A stretch of 64,000 nt of DNA from Gemmata palustris. Lineage in GTDB: Bacteria; Planctomycetota; Planctomycetia; Gemmatales; Gemmataceae. The stretch is from positions 4,464,001-4,528,000 of the forward strand of contig NZ_JAGKQQ010000001.1 of NCBI RefSeq assembly GCF_017939745.1. The letters run 5' to 3'. The position numbers and the translations under genes are program-made. This document shows, piece by piece, positions 51,639 to 60,676 of this stretch (within the stretch, counting starts at the first letter, position 1; each line of letters begins with the position of its first letter). The notes beneath the pieces were generated by a model. That model was not told the origin of the DNA, did no database searches, and saw only the letters and a list, made by a program, of their open reading frames with translations.

Positions 51639-54600
51639 ATGCGGTTCCCTCTCTCCCTCGCCTCGTTATTCGTGCTCGCGCTGCCGGCACTCGCGCAGCA
51701 GCCGAAACTGCCGAACCTGCCGCCCGACCTGATGGCGCCCACCGACGCACTCACCCCCGCAGAGGAGCGGAAGGCGTTCACCGTTCCCGCCGGGTTCGAT
51801 GTGCAACTCGTCGCCAGCGAGCCCGACATCCAGAAGCCGATGCAGATGGCCTTCGACGCGAAGGGGCGGATGTGGGTGACGACCTCGTACCACTACCCGT
51901 TCGCGGCGCAGGGCAAGCCCACCGATAAGCTGTTTATCCTCTCCGACTTCGACCCGAAAACGGGCAAGGCCGGGAAGGTGCAGACGTTCGCGGACGATTT
52001 GAACATCCCCATTGGCATCCTGCCGCTGCCGGACTGCAAGAGCTGCATCGTGTCGAGCGTCGGTGAGATCCGCAAGTACACGGACGCCGACGGCGACGGC
52101 AAGGCAGACAAGATGGAGGTGCTGTTCAGCGGCTTCGGCTCGCGCGACACGCACGGGATGTACAACTCGTACACGCTCATGCCGGACGGCTGGGTGTACT
52201 CGTGCCACGGCTTCTCGAACGACAGCACGGTGCGGGGTAAAGACGGCCACGAAGTGAAAATGAACTCCGGCAACACGTTCCGGTTCCGGCCGGACGGCTC
52301 GCGGCTCGAGATCTGGACCCGCGGGCAGGTGAACCCGTTCGGGATCGCGGTCGACCCGTGGTTCAACCTGTACACGGCCGACTGCCACTCGAAGCCGATC
52401 ACGCAACTCGTTCCGGGCGCGTACTACGAGAGCTTCGGCAAGCCGCACGACGGGTTGGGGTTCACCCCGCACGTCACCGCGCACCCGCACAAGAGCACCG
52501 GGCTGTGCGGGCTGGTGTGGTACGACGCGGACCACTTTCCGGCGGAGTACAAGAGCACGATGCTCCTCGGGGACGTGGTCAGTAACTGCATCAGCTCCGA
52601 CAAGATCGTGTGGAAGGGCTCGACCCCGGTCGCGGTGGAGCAGCCCGACTTCCTGACGAGCAAGGACCGGTGGTTCCGCCCGGTGGACATCAAGCTCGGC
52701 ACGGACGGCGCGCTGTACGTGGCGGACTTTTACAACAAGATCATCGGCCACTACGAAGTGGACCTCAAGGACCCGCGCCGCGACAAGGGACGCGGGCGCA
52801 TCTGGCGCATCGTGTGGACCGGTAAGGACGGAAAGGCCCCCGCGCCGAAGTTCCACCGCGCCGACTACACGACCGCGACGGACGCGGAACTGGTGGACGA
52901 CCTGTTCCACCCGAACCTGGCGGTGCGGTTCTTCGCGGGGCACCAGCTCCGGCGCCGCGCGGCGGAGGGGAAGGATCTGAGGGGGGGCGTTAACGGCGAG
53001 AAACTGGCGAAGAACCCGGAACTCGCGGCGTCGGTGATCGGCTGGAGCGCGTTCATCTCCGAGGCGCGCCCGCAACCACAGGCGGCAAAAGATTACGAAT
53101 TGCTGCGGGCGATTCACAAAGACGTGGGCATCAAACCGGAACAACTCACCGGGCACCTGATTCGCGCACTTTCGAGCCGCCCGAAGTGGGACAAAGACGA
53201 GCGCGCGATTCTGCTCGGCGCCCTCAAATCGTCCGAATCCGTTCACCAAACGCGGGCCGCGGTCGAGGCCGTTGGCGCACACCCGCACGCGGACTTCGTG
53301 CAGCCGCTCGTCGAGGTGTTGCGGAAGTGCCCGGCCGATGACGTGCTGTTGAAGCAAGCGGCCCGGATCGCACTGCGGAACTGCCTCCGCGACGACCCGA
53401 AGGCGTGGCCGACGGAGTACCAGGCCGTTTACGCGGATATGGCGCTCGCGATCAACACCCGCGACGCGGCCAAGTACCTCCTGTCCCATATCAGCACGCG
53501 GAAGCTGTCTGCGAACCGGTTGCCGCCCGCGGCCGAACACGTCGCGCGTTACGGTGCGGCTGAGGACGAAGAAAGCTTGTTCAAGTCGCTATCGTCTCCG
53601 CCGAACGCGGACGCGGTTGTCGCCGCCTTCAAGGGCGTGCAGGCCCGTGGCACGAAGCTCGGGACCGAAGCGACGAAGCATCTCCTGGAGACCGCGCAGG
53701 GCGCGATTCACGCGAGTGATTTTGCTGCGGGCCTGCCGCCCGCGGAGGCGATCCGGGCGATCTGGGGCTTGCGGGTTCTTAACACTCTGCCCACCGTGGC
53801 CGGCGGAGGCGCGCTGAAGCTGACCGCGGACTCGGTGCAGGCGCTCGGAAACGCCGTCTCTGCCGCGAAAGCTCCCGACGAGGTCCGCATCAGCGCCGCG
53901 GAGGTGCTGCTCCGGTACGCGCCCGCGGAGAGCATCAGCGCGGTGCGCAAGCAACTGGCCGTTCCGACAACTCCCGATTCGGTCAAGGTCGGGTTCCTGC
54001 TCGTCTTCGCCGCGTCAAACGTACCGGGCGCACAAGTCGAAGCCCGCGACGCGCTGAAAGACCTGCCCTACCGGGTCGCGGTGCCGATCGGCTTGAGTCT
54101 TGCCAGCACCCGGGAGGGGGCCGACATTCTGCTCACCGCGGTCAAACAGGGCAAAGCGCCGCAGCGGTTGCTTCAGGAGAAGGCCGTTCTCGAGCGCCTG
54201 AAAGCGTCCAACCTGCCGGGCTGGGAGAAGCAGGTCGCGGAATTGACGAAGGGGCTTCCGCCGGCGGACCAGCGGCTCGCGGAACTCATCAAGAAACGCG
54301 CGAGCGGGTTCGCGTCCGCGAAGGCCGATAAGGTCGAGGGCGCGAAGCTGTTTACCAAGCACTGCGCCGCGTGCCACAAGATCGGCGACCAGGGCGGTAA
54401 GATCGCGCCGCAACTCGACGGCATCGGCGTCCGCGGGTTGGAGCGATTGCTCGAAGACGTGCTCGATCCGAACCGGAACGTCGACCAGGCGTTCCGCGCG
54501 CGGTCGATCAGCACGAGCGACGACCGCACGATTACGGCGCTGATGCTCCGGGTCGAGGGCGAGGTGCTGGTGGTCGCGGACCTGGAGGGCAAGGAGAAGC

Positions 54601-54749
54601 GCATCCCGCTGAAGGAGATCACGCTGAACCGCGAGACGATGCTCTCCGCGATGCCCGCGAACTTCAGCGACGTGGTCCCCGAAGCCGACTTCTACCACAT
54701 CGTCGCGTACCTGCTCGACCAGAAGGCGAAAGACCTACCGAAGAAGTAA
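51639..54749 (+). CDS. Membrane-bound dehydrogenase-type protein with HEAT region and c-type haem
   Basis: A 1036-residue exported protein (signal MRFPLSLASLFVLALPALA). It follows the PVC-type layout: an N-terminal six-bladed propeller resembling PQQ/soluble glucose dehydrogenase (FTVPAGFDVQLVASEP, MWVTTSYHYPFA, SRDTHGMYNSYTLMPDGWVY, KLGTDGALYVADFYNKIIGHYE), a central helical HEAT-like region (about 420-850), and a C-terminal cytochrome-like domain with CAACHK at residues 909-914 and a later distal Met region. This corresponds to the TIGR02604/TIGR02603 families. It probably oxidises a sugar or alcohol in the periplasm and passes electrons through the haem, but the substrate is unknown. Confidence 0.87.
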   Translation: MRFPLSLASLFVLALPALAQQPKLPNLPPDLMAPTDALTPAEERKAFTVPAGFDVQLVASEPDIQKPMQMAFDAKGRMWVTTSYHYPFAAQGKPTDKLFILSDFDPKTGKAGKVQTFADDLNIPIGILPLPDCKSCIVSSVGEIRKYTDADGDGKADKMEVLFSGFGSRDTHGMYNSYTLMPDGWVYSCHGFSNDSTVRGKDGHEVKMNSGNTFRFRPDGSRLEIWTRGQVNPFGIAVDPWFNLYTADCHSKPITQLVPGAYYESFGKPHDGLGFTPHVTAHPHKSTGLCGLVWYDADHFPAEYKSTMLLGDVVSNCISSDKIVWKGSTPVAVEQPDFLTSKDRWFRPVDIKLGTDGALYVADFYNKIIGHYEVDLKDPRRDKGRGRIWRIVWTGKDGKAPAPKFHRADYTTATDAELVDDLFHPNLAVRFFAGHQLRRRAAEGKDLRGGVNGEKLAKNPELAASVIGWSAFISEARPQPQAAKDYELLRAIHKDVGIKPEQLTGHLIRALSSRPKWDKDERAILLGALKSSESVHQTRAAVEAVGAHPHADFVQPLVEVLRKCPADDVLLKQAARIALRNCLRDDPKAWPTEYQAVYADMALAINTRDAAKYLLSHISTRKLSANRLPPAAEHVARYGAAEDEESLFKSLSSPPNADAVVAAFKGVQARGTKLGTEATKHLLETAQGAIHASDFAAGLPPAEAIRAIWGLRVLNTLPTVAGGGALKLTADSVQALGNAVSAAKAPDEVRISAAEVLLRYAPAESISAVRKQLAVPTTPDSVKVGFLLVFAASNVPGAQVEARDALKDLPYRVAVPIGLSLASTREGADILLTAVKQGKAPQRLLQEKAVLERLKASNLPGWEKQVAELTKGLPPADQRLAELIKKRASGFASAKADKVEGAKLFTKHCAACHKIGDQGGKIAPQLDGIGVRGLERLLEDVLDPNRNVDQAFRARSISTSDDRTITALMLRVEGEVLVVADLEGKEKRIPLKEITLNRETMLSAMPANFSDVVPEADFYHIVAYLLDQKAKDLPKK

Positions 54750-54772
54750 AATAAAGGAGAAGGGCAAAGAGA

Positions 54773-54910
54773 AATTCGCCACAGATGAACGCAGATAAAC
54801 GCGGATTAGAGCAGAGCCATTGTTAAGAAGAGTTACCCGCAGCGCGACTGCCTGAAGCCCTCCTTGAATTGGTCTGATCCGTGTTTATCTGCGTTCATCT
54901 GTGGCGAATT
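54773..54910. repeat. 28-base perfect inverted repeat of the ACAGATGAACGCAGATAAAC type
   Basis: Arms 54773-54800 and 54883-54910 are exact reverse complements containing CCACAGATGAACGCAGATAA. The spacer is 82 bases. It lies between convergent genes. Very similar sequences are known as scattered intergenic repeats in many environmental genomes. Confidence 0.9.
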
Positions 54911-54919
54911 CTGCTTTTC

Positions 54920-55618
54920 TTAGCTCAGCCCCTCGAACAGTGTCGTCCCAATTCGCACGAGCGTCGCGCCCTCTTCCACCGCGACCTCGAAATCGTTGCT
55001 CATTCCCATCGAGAGCTCGGGCAGCGCGAGCCCCGTTCGCGTACTCAGCGCGTCGCGGAGTTCGCGCAGGGCCACGAACGTTGGTCGCGCCGATTGCGGA
55101 TCGTCCGAGTAGGCGGCCATCGTCATCAGCCCGCGAACGGTGACGCCGGCGAGTGCCGCTAGCTTGTCGCCCAGTGGATGAACCGCGTCCGGCGCGAACC
55201 CGCCCTTGCTCGCTTCACCGCTACAGTTCACTTCGAGCAGCACCGGTATTGCGGTCCCGCGCTTGCGACCGAAGGCGTCGAGCGCGTCGAGTACGCGCTC
55301 GCTGTCAACGGAGTGAACGAGCGCGACGAGCGGAATCGTGCGGTCGATCTTGTTCCGCTGGAGGTGCCCGATCAGGTGCCAGTTCACGCCCGGCACGGCT
55401 TCGGCCTTCTTCCACAGTTCTTGCGGCCGGCTCTCGCCGAGGTCGCGTAACCCCAGATCCGCAACGACCGCGGCCACCTTCGGGGTCACGGTCTTGGACA
55501 CCGCGACGAGCGTGACGCCCGCGGGGTCGCGGTTCGCGCGCCGGCACGCCTCGGCGATGCGCGCGCGGGCGCCCGCGATTCGTTCGGCCAATACGGAACG
55601 CAGTTCGGAATCGTCCAT
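54920..55618 (-). CDS. YggS-type PLP homeostasis protein
   Basis: A 232-residue PLP-binding protein with an alanine-racemase-like barrel: TLVAVSKTVTPKVAA with the cofactor Lys42, GESRPQELWKK, WHLIGHLQRNK, VLLEVNCSGEASKGGF, and SMGMSNDFEVAVEEGATLVRIGT, the C-terminal phosphate-binding signature. Members bind PLP and balance vitamin B6 and amino-acid pools; no catalysis is established. The start at 55618 lies two bases past the stop of the HIT gene, so the two are an operon. Confidence 0.9.
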   Translation of the reverse strand: MDDSELRSVLAERIAGARARIAEACRRANRDPAGVTLVAVSKTVTPKVAAVVADLGLRDLGESRPQELWKKAEAVPGVNWHLIGHLQRNKIDRTIPLVALVHSVDSERVLDALDAFGRKRGTAIPVLLEVNCSGEASKGGFAPDAVHPLGDKLAALAGVTVRGLMTMAAYSDDPQSARPTFVALRELRDALSTRTGLALPELSMGMSNDFEVAVEEGATLVRIGTTLFEGLS

Positions 55619-55620
55619 GT

Positions 55621-55980
55621 TCAACCGGGGGGCCAGGTCATGTCGCGCCCACCGAGCAGGTGGACGTGCAGGTGCGGCACCGTTTGCCCGCCGTGCTCGT
55701 TGCAGTTGATGACGAGCCGGTACCCGTTCGATAGACCAAGTTCCTTCGCCAACTTGATCGCGACGAGGTGCAGGTGCCCGAGCAGCGCCTGGTCCTCGGC
55801 CGTGGCGTCGTCGTGCGTGCGGATCACCTTTTTGGGGATGATGAGCACGTGGACCGGCGCCTGCGGCTTGATGTCGTGGAACGCGAGGCACGAATCGTCT
55901 TCGTAGGCGATCTTCGCGGGGATCGTTTTGTCGATGATCTTCAGGAAGAGGTTGTCGGCGAACACGTCGGGTTCCTCCAA
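55621..55980 (-). CDS. HIT-family (HinT-like) nucleotide hydrolase
   Basis: A 119-residue histidine-triad protein. The signature is GGQTVPHLHVHLLGGRDM near the C-terminus, with the central catalytic His; the N-terminal half shows FLKIIDKTIPAKIAYEDDSCLAFHDIKPQAPVHVLII-type strands of the HinT subfamily. It is likely a purine-nucleoside phosphoramidase. The length is normal. It is followed immediately by the yggS-type gene. Confidence 0.9.
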   Translation of the reverse strand: MEEPDVFADNLFLKIIDKTIPAKIAYEDDSCLAFHDIKPQAPVHVLIIPKKVIRTHDDATAEDQALLGHLHLVAIKLAKELGLSNGYRLVINCNEHGGQTVPHLHVHLLGGRDMTWPPG

Positions 55981-56009
55981 TCGGGGAATGCCGTTACCAT
56001 ACGCGCGAA

Positions 56010-56135
56010 GAACCTCACCCCCCAGTCCCCTTCCCTAAGAAGGAAGGGGAGCAAGAACCAAACACAATAGACGTCACGCTGTCCGCGGCGGTTTTAACCC
56101 CTCCCTTTTTGGGAGAGGGGGTTGGGGAGAGGTTG
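56010..56135. repeat. Dispersed repeat, copy B (upstream of the RNase HII-like gene)
   Basis: Same family as the rnpA-internal copy at 24025-24147: CTTCCCTAAGAAGGAAGGGG, A-rich spacer, 'gtc.gcggcggttttaa', and a C-rich/G-rich hairpin ending GGGGTTGGGGAGAGG. The terminal GAGAGG lies seven bases before the ATG of the next gene and is its probable Shine-Dalgarno. Confidence 0.8.
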
Positions 56136-56138
56136 CTT

Positions 56139-57080
56139 ATGCCCTGGGTCGTCGGGATCGATGAAGCGGGTTACGGACCGAACCTCGGTCCGCTCGTGCA
56201 AGCGGCGGTCGCGCTGAACTTGCCCGATGGCGACCCCGCGGGTTGGGGCACGCTGAAGCCCGTGGTCCGGCGCGCGCACGAGAAGCCCGACGGCCGGCTC
56301 CTTATTGACGACTCGAAGAAGGTCTACACACGCGGCGGCCTCGAAGCCCTCGAACGCGGGGTCTGGTCGATTGTCGGGGCCGATCCGCACACGATCCACG
56401 ATTTCCTCTGGAGCAGTGGCGATGTGCCCGCGTGGGGTGAAGAACTCCTGGCGGAATCGTGGTTCGATGGGGGTGCCTCGATCCCGTTACACATTGATCC
56501 CGGTGCGGAATGGGAAGCGTCCGAGCCGGTTCGGACCGCGATCAATCACCAGTGGTGCGGCGATTACCGCATCGTACCCGCGCCGCGCTTCAATCGCATG
56601 GTGGACGAGTACGGGTCGAAGGGCACGATCCTCGGGCGCGGGCTGATCGAACTGCTCACTTCGTTAACGGACGCGGTGCCGGCCGACGGCCAACCGATCG
56701 TGTTTGCGTGCGACAAGCAGGGCGGGCGGAACTTCTACGCGAGCATCCTTCAGGAAGCGTTCCCGGACGGGTGGGTGGTCGCCGAGCGCGAATCGGCCGA
56801 GGAGAGCCGGTACCGCATCGAGCACACGCCGCGCGAAATATCCATCACCTTCCGCCCGCGGGCCGACGGCGACAGCGTGTCCGTGGCGCTGGCGTCGATG
56901 CTGTGCAAGTACCTGCGCGAAGTGTGCATGAAGCAGTTCAACCGCTTTTGGGCCACCCGCGTTCCCAGCATCGCGCCCACCGCCGGTTACCCGATGGACG
57001 CGAAACGGTTCTTCACCGAGATTCAGCCCGCGATGGCGAAGCTCGGCCTCACTGCCGATCAGGTGTGGCGGAAGAAATAG
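56139..57080 (+). CDS. RNase HII-like protein with altered signature
   Basis: A 313-residue protein. The N-terminus MPWVVGIDEAGYGPNLGPLVQA matches the RNase HII opening GIDEAGRGPLAGPV, with the first two acidic catalytic residues Asp8 and Glu9, and IDDSKKVYT matches the DSKKL motif. A third acidic site is likely in VFACDKQGGRNFY. Differences are the GRG Arg replaced by Tyr (GYG) and a length about 100 residues above typical RNase HII, including an insert with DFLWSSGDVPAWGEELLAESW. It may be a specialised paralogue that cuts another RNA-DNA hybrid. The start at 56139 is preceded by GAGAGG supplied by a dispersed repeat. Confidence 0.75.
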   Translation: MPWVVGIDEAGYGPNLGPLVQAAVALNLPDGDPAGWGTLKPVVRRAHEKPDGRLLIDDSKKVYTRGGLEALERGVWSIVGADPHTIHDFLWSSGDVPAWGEELLAESWFDGGASIPLHIDPGAEWEASEPVRTAINHQWCGDYRIVPAPRFNRMVDEYGSKGTILGRGLIELLTSLTDAVPADGQPIVFACDKQGGRNFYASILQEAFPDGWVVAERESAEESRYRIEHTPREISITFRPRADGDSVSVALASMLCKYLREVCMKQFNRFWATRVPSIAPTAGYPMDAKRFFTEIQPAMAKLGLTADQVWRKK

Positions 57081-57113
57081 CGGAACATTCGCGCGGTACG
57101 AGGCGACTGCCGA

Positions 57114-57245
57114 TATTCAGGCGAACGGCCGGTGTAAGCCGGCCGGTATTCAGGCGAACGGCCGGTGTCAGCCGGCCGGTATTCAGGCGAACGGCCGGTG
57201 TCAGCTGGCCGGTATTCAGGCGAACGGCCGGTGTCAGCCGGCCGG
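57114..57245. repeat. Four tandem 33-base repeats
   Basis: Units at 57114-57146, 57147-57179, 57180-57212 and 57213-57245 start TATTCAGGCGAACGGCCGG and differ by only one base each (TGTAAGC in unit 1, CAGCTGG in unit 3). Each contains a GGCCGG palindrome core. A partial inverted copy lies at 57292-57316. There is no spacer between units. Confidence 0.92.
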
Positions 57246-57320
57246 TGAGAATGCAAAAACCAACGCGGTGATTTCTTCGCGCACCGGCCGACTGACACCG
57301 GCCGTTCGCCCTGATACCGA

Positions 57321-58238
57321 TTAATCCAGATCCCACACCACCACGTCGCCGTTCGCGGAACCGACCGCGGCGAGCGTCCCGTCCGGGCTGATCGCGACCG
57401 CACTGAGGCGGTCGAGGCGCCACGAGTAGCGGTTCACGCGGTCGAGGGCGTGCGTGTCGAACACGTGAACGGTTTCGTCGTTACTTGTGACGAACAGCCG
57501 GTGCCCGTTCGGGTGGTACGCGAACGCGGTGAAGTGCTTCTTGTTGTCACTGCGTGCCAGGCGCGGGTCGCCCCCCTCCGGCAGTGACCACGCGAGAAGG
57601 GTCGCGTCGTTGATGCCGACGATCTGCTTGCCGGTCGGGTGGAACGCGAGCTTCCCCGCATAACTGTACGGGTACGTGCCGACGCTCTGGGCGACGGACG
57701 TGGCCGCGTCCCGTACTTCGAGTCGGTGCTTTTGTTCCCACCACCGGTCCGCGTCCGTCGCCCGAGTGAACATCGCGAACCGGTCCCCGGGCGGTGCGAG
57801 CGTCACGCTACCGACGGACAGGTCGCGCGTGGAAATCTGCCACTGGCGCACCCATTCCTCTTCCTTCCACCGCCACCCGGCCAGAACGTGGTCCGGCAAA
57901 CCGTGAACGCAAACGAGGTGCGTGCCGTCGGCGCCGAGCTTCCACGCGGTCGCCGTCGCGAGGAGGGCCGGGTACTCGCTGGTCGCGTCGCGGGTGTCGC
58001 GGTCGTAGGTGCGCCGGCCGTCGAAGAGTTGCCACGACAACTGCCGCCCGTCGGCGGAGAAGTTGAGTCCGCCGGCCCGGTACTTACCGCCGATTTCCAG
58101 CCGCACGGGCGCGATGTTCGGCGAGTCGAGGTTCCACAGGAGGGCGTTCTCTTCCTCGACGATCGCGGCAACGGCGCGGCTATCCGGGCTGAACGCCACG
58201 TCTAGCACTTTGCCCAGCGCCGTTTTGAGTACCCTCAT
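57321..58238 (-). CDS. WD40-like beta-propeller protein
   Basis: A 305-residue protein with recurring WD40/YVTN blades: MRVLKTALGKVLDVAFSPDSRAVAA, LNFSADGRQLSWQLFDG, GKLAFHPTGKQIVGIND, FAYHPNGHRLFVTSNDETVHVFD, and VAISPDGTLAAVGSANGDVVVWDLD at the end. No signal peptide is seen, so it is likely cytoplasmic and serves in protein binding. The start is set at 58238, where AAGGGG lies close upstream; the frame extends to 58373 without coding character. Confidence 0.75.
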   Translation of the reverse strand: MRVLKTALGKVLDVAFSPDSRAVAAIVEEENALLWNLDSPNIAPVRLEIGGKYRAGGLNFSADGRQLSWQLFDGRRTYDRDTRDATSEYPALLATATAWKLGADGTHLVCVHGLPDHVLAGWRWKEEEWVRQWQISTRDLSVGSVTLAPPGDRFAMFTRATDADRWWEQKHRLEVRDAATSVAQSVGTYPYSYAGKLAFHPTGKQIVGINDATLLAWSLPEGGDPRLARSDNKKHFTAFAYHPNGHRLFVTSNDETVHVFDTHALDRVNRYSWRLDRLSAVAISPDGTLAAVGSANGDVVVWDLD

Positions 58239-58519
58239 GCCCCTTCCCCCATCAGGGAAGAATAGCGCGCCCCGCGCCCTCGCGCCAGGCGCCGGCGCGA
58301 TAAAGACATGCGCTATCTGGGCTTTCCCGTGACGGCGCGACGCATCGTAACGGGTCTTCCGGGCTTGACGCACCGGTTACACGGGCGGACACCTTTGCCC
58401 CCGTTCGAGTGAGCGTTCCCACGACCGACCGCAGAAACAGTTGATTCACCCACACGATTAAGCAACCGACGCACGAGTAATCTGTCGTTCCTGGGACCGC
58501 GGGCATCCCGCCCGCTGCC
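58239..58519. other. Intergenic stretch between two leftward genes
   Basis: No gene or clear hairpin recognised; it carries the promoter of the WD40-like gene and the 3' end of the MATE gene. Confidence 0.35.
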
Positions 58520-59944
58520 TTACACTTCCACTTTCTTCCACTTCCCGCTGGCGAAGCGGATCGCGAAGAACGTTCCGCGCACCCACAAGTCGGAGCACAT
58601 TGCCACCCACGCCCCCAATAGTCCCAGGTCGTAACCCGGGACCACACCGAGCGGTCCCAGATCGACTTGCGGAGCGGTGAGGAGGTGCGCGAGCGGAATG
58701 CGCACGCCCAGGAACCCGAACCAACTGAACAGCACCGGCACGCGCGAGTCGCCGGCGCCGCGTAGCGCGGCCGTAAAGATGATCTGTGACGCCAGTGCCG
58801 GCATTGCGCACGCGATCAGTCGTAACGCCGGTACGCCCGCATCAACAATGGGCTGCAGGTTCGGGTCCGGGCAGAACACGCGGAACATCGGTTCCGCCAG
58901 CAGCACGAACAGCAGTCCCATGAAGGACATCACGCCGCCGCCGATGGCGTAAGCGGTCCACCCGCTCCGGGCCGCGCGGTCCGGGGTTCGTGCGCCGAGG
59001 TTCTGCCCCACGAGCGCCATCGCGGCCGTTCCGAACGCCGCACCAGAGAGGAAGCCGAGCGCTTCCCATTTGAGCGCGATGCCGTGGGCGGACGCGGCCG
59101 TGTCGCCCAGGCGGTTCACCAGGCTGAGGAACCACAACTGACAGAACGCGGCCGACAGGCTATCGATCGCGGCCGGCACGCTCACCCACAGCAGTCGGCG
59201 AATCAGGCCGATGTCCGGGACGAGGTGTGCGAGGTGAAGTTGTAGGCCCGATTTTCCGCGCGCGAGGATTACGAGTAGTGTGATGCACCCGATGACGTGG
59301 CTGATTCCCGTGCCGAGCGCGATCCCGACGAAGCCGATCCCCGGTAGCGGACCGACACCGAAGCACAGCCCCCACGCGAGCGGCACGTTCAAGACCGCGA
59401 CCAGGCCGAGCACTTTAAGCCCGGTGCGCGTGTCCCCCGCGCCGGCCAAACACGCGGCGCACGCCGATTCCGTGATCTGGAACGCGAGCAGCGCGGCCAG
59501 TGGCATGAGGTACTCGACGCACACGCGGGCCGCGTCGCCGGTGAGCTTCAGCGCTTCGATGAGGCTCGGCAGCCCCAGGACCGCGGCAACCGTGCCGAGC
59601 ACCCCGAACACGACCGCGAGCACCACCGCTTGCCCGGTCGCGTGCTTGGCGAGTGCCCAATCTTTGGCCCCGACGAACCGCGCCACGAGCGCGGTACTCC
59701 CCACGCTCACCAAAACGGTGTAGCTCGAAACGAACCAGTAGAGGTAGCCGGCGGTGTTCAGCGCGGAGAGGTAACCGATGCGCTGGTTCGGATCGGGCAA
59801 CTCGAACCGCCCCGCGAGGAACTGATCCGAGAGTTGGACAACGAGGTGGAGGTACTGCTGCGCGAGCGCCGGGAGAGCGAGGGCCAGCACCTGCCGCCAG
59901 AGAGGTCGCGACAGTGCTTCGGGTGGTGCCGCGGGATTGGCCAT
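58520..59944 (-). CDS. MATE-family multidrug/toxin exporter
   Basis: A 474-residue inner-membrane protein with about twelve hydrophobic helices in two halves. Family landmarks are QVLALALPALAQQYLHLVVQLSDQFLAGR at the N-terminus, VSSYTVLVSVGSTALVARFVGA, LVNRLGDTAASAHGIAL and FGTAAMALVGQNLGARTPDRA, the conserved 'GQNxGA' of the second half. It would export drugs or metabolites in exchange for Na+ or H+. The ATG at 59944 is preferred; a GTG at 59950 is possible. It starts 36 bases after the ArsR-family gene stop, which is likely to be its regulator in the same transcript. Confidence 0.88.
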   Translation of the reverse strand: MANPAAPPEALSRPLWRQVLALALPALAQQYLHLVVQLSDQFLAGRFELPDPNQRIGYLSALNTAGYLYWFVSSYTVLVSVGSTALVARFVGAKDWALAKHATGQAVVLAVVFGVLGTVAAVLGLPSLIEALKLTGDAARVCVEYLMPLAALLAFQITESACAACLAGAGDTRTGLKVLGLVAVLNVPLAWGLCFGVGPLPGIGFVGIALGTGISHVIGCITLLVILARGKSGLQLHLAHLVPDIGLIRRLLWVSVPAAIDSLSAAFCQLWFLSLVNRLGDTAASAHGIALKWEALGFLSGAAFGTAAMALVGQNLGARTPDRAARSGWTAYAIGGGVMSFMGLLFVLLAEPMFRVFCPDPNLQPIVDAGVPALRLIACAMPALASQIIFTAALRGAGDSRVPVLFSWFGFLGVRIPLAHLLTAPQVDLGPLGVVPGYDLGLLGAWVAMCSDLWVRGTFFAIRFASGKWKKVEV

Positions 59945-59980
59945 CGCCACATTTTAGGGACGGCGCTCGGCGGTGAAGGG

Positions 59981-60355
59981 TTACTTCTTCGCGGTCTTCC
60001 GGCGGGTCTTGGTATTGGTCGATACCGGAGGGGCTTCGGGCTTGGCCCGCAGGATCACGCGGAAGCTGCCGAGCGACAGAACGCCGAGCACGTCCGGGGT
60101 CGTACCGGGGGTGAACACGTCCGGGCGCAACCGGTAAATCACCTGGCGCCCGTCCTTCTCGTCCTCCAGCACGCCGGCCTGACGCATCACCCCGAGGTGG
60201 TGCGACATGTTCACCATCTTGATGTCCACGAGTTCCGCAAGTTTGCCCACGTGCTGGGGGCCTTTGGCCAACTGCCACAAGACGCACAAGCGGGTCGGCT
60301 CGGCCACGGCATCGAGCAACGCGGCCACTTTGCGAGCTTCTGCAAACTCGGTCAT
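59981..60355 (-). CDS. ArsR-family transcriptional regulator
   Basis: A 124-residue winged-helix regulator. The HTH region is ALLDAVAEPTRLCVLWQLAKG, HVGKLAELVDIKMVNMSHHLGVMRQAGVL with the wing EKDGRQVIYRLRPDVF. The usual metal motif ELCVCDL is replaced by ELVDIKM, without Cys, so it is not an arsenic-type sensor at that site. The C-terminus is basic (KTRRKTAKK). It lies directly upstream of the MATE exporter and probably controls it. Confidence 0.82.
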   Translation of the reverse strand: MTEFAEARKVAALLDAVAEPTRLCVLWQLAKGPQHVGKLAELVDIKMVNMSHHLGVMRQAGVLEDEKDGRQVIYRLRPDVFTPGTTPDVLGVLSLGSFRVILRAKPEAPPVSTNTKTRRKTAKK

Positions 60356-60676
60356 ATTGGCACCAGTAGACGCCGTCACGTGCGGCGATGTAGGGCGGGC
60401 AATTTTCGGAGATGAAATCCTACGGAGCCGGGCGCCGCCGTGCCACTGCGGGAACGGGAATGTAAACGAAACGACCCGCCGCGGGGGCGCGCAACGCGCA
60501 CCGCCGCGACGGGTCCAATAATCGACACGGAACGAGAGCCGGCGGCGGGGTTCGCACCCGCATGATCCGAGGTACGAGCTCGGTGCCTTCCTGAGTCGCG
60601 CCACACCGGCAAAGTGCTGAAAATTCCAGCGTTTCAGCTCTCTATAATTCGGGCCTGGAGCAGAAATTCTGAGAGG
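60356..60676. other. Gap between ArsR gene and tRNA array
   Basis: No supported gene. It contains the end of the tRNA array and the upstream side of the leftward ArsR gene. A perfect terminator for the array was not recognised. Confidence 0.35.

Noticed and set aside
57114..57245. Possible CRISPR array
   Set aside because: The 33-base units are directly adjacent with no spacers, only four copies, and no cas genes are in the window.
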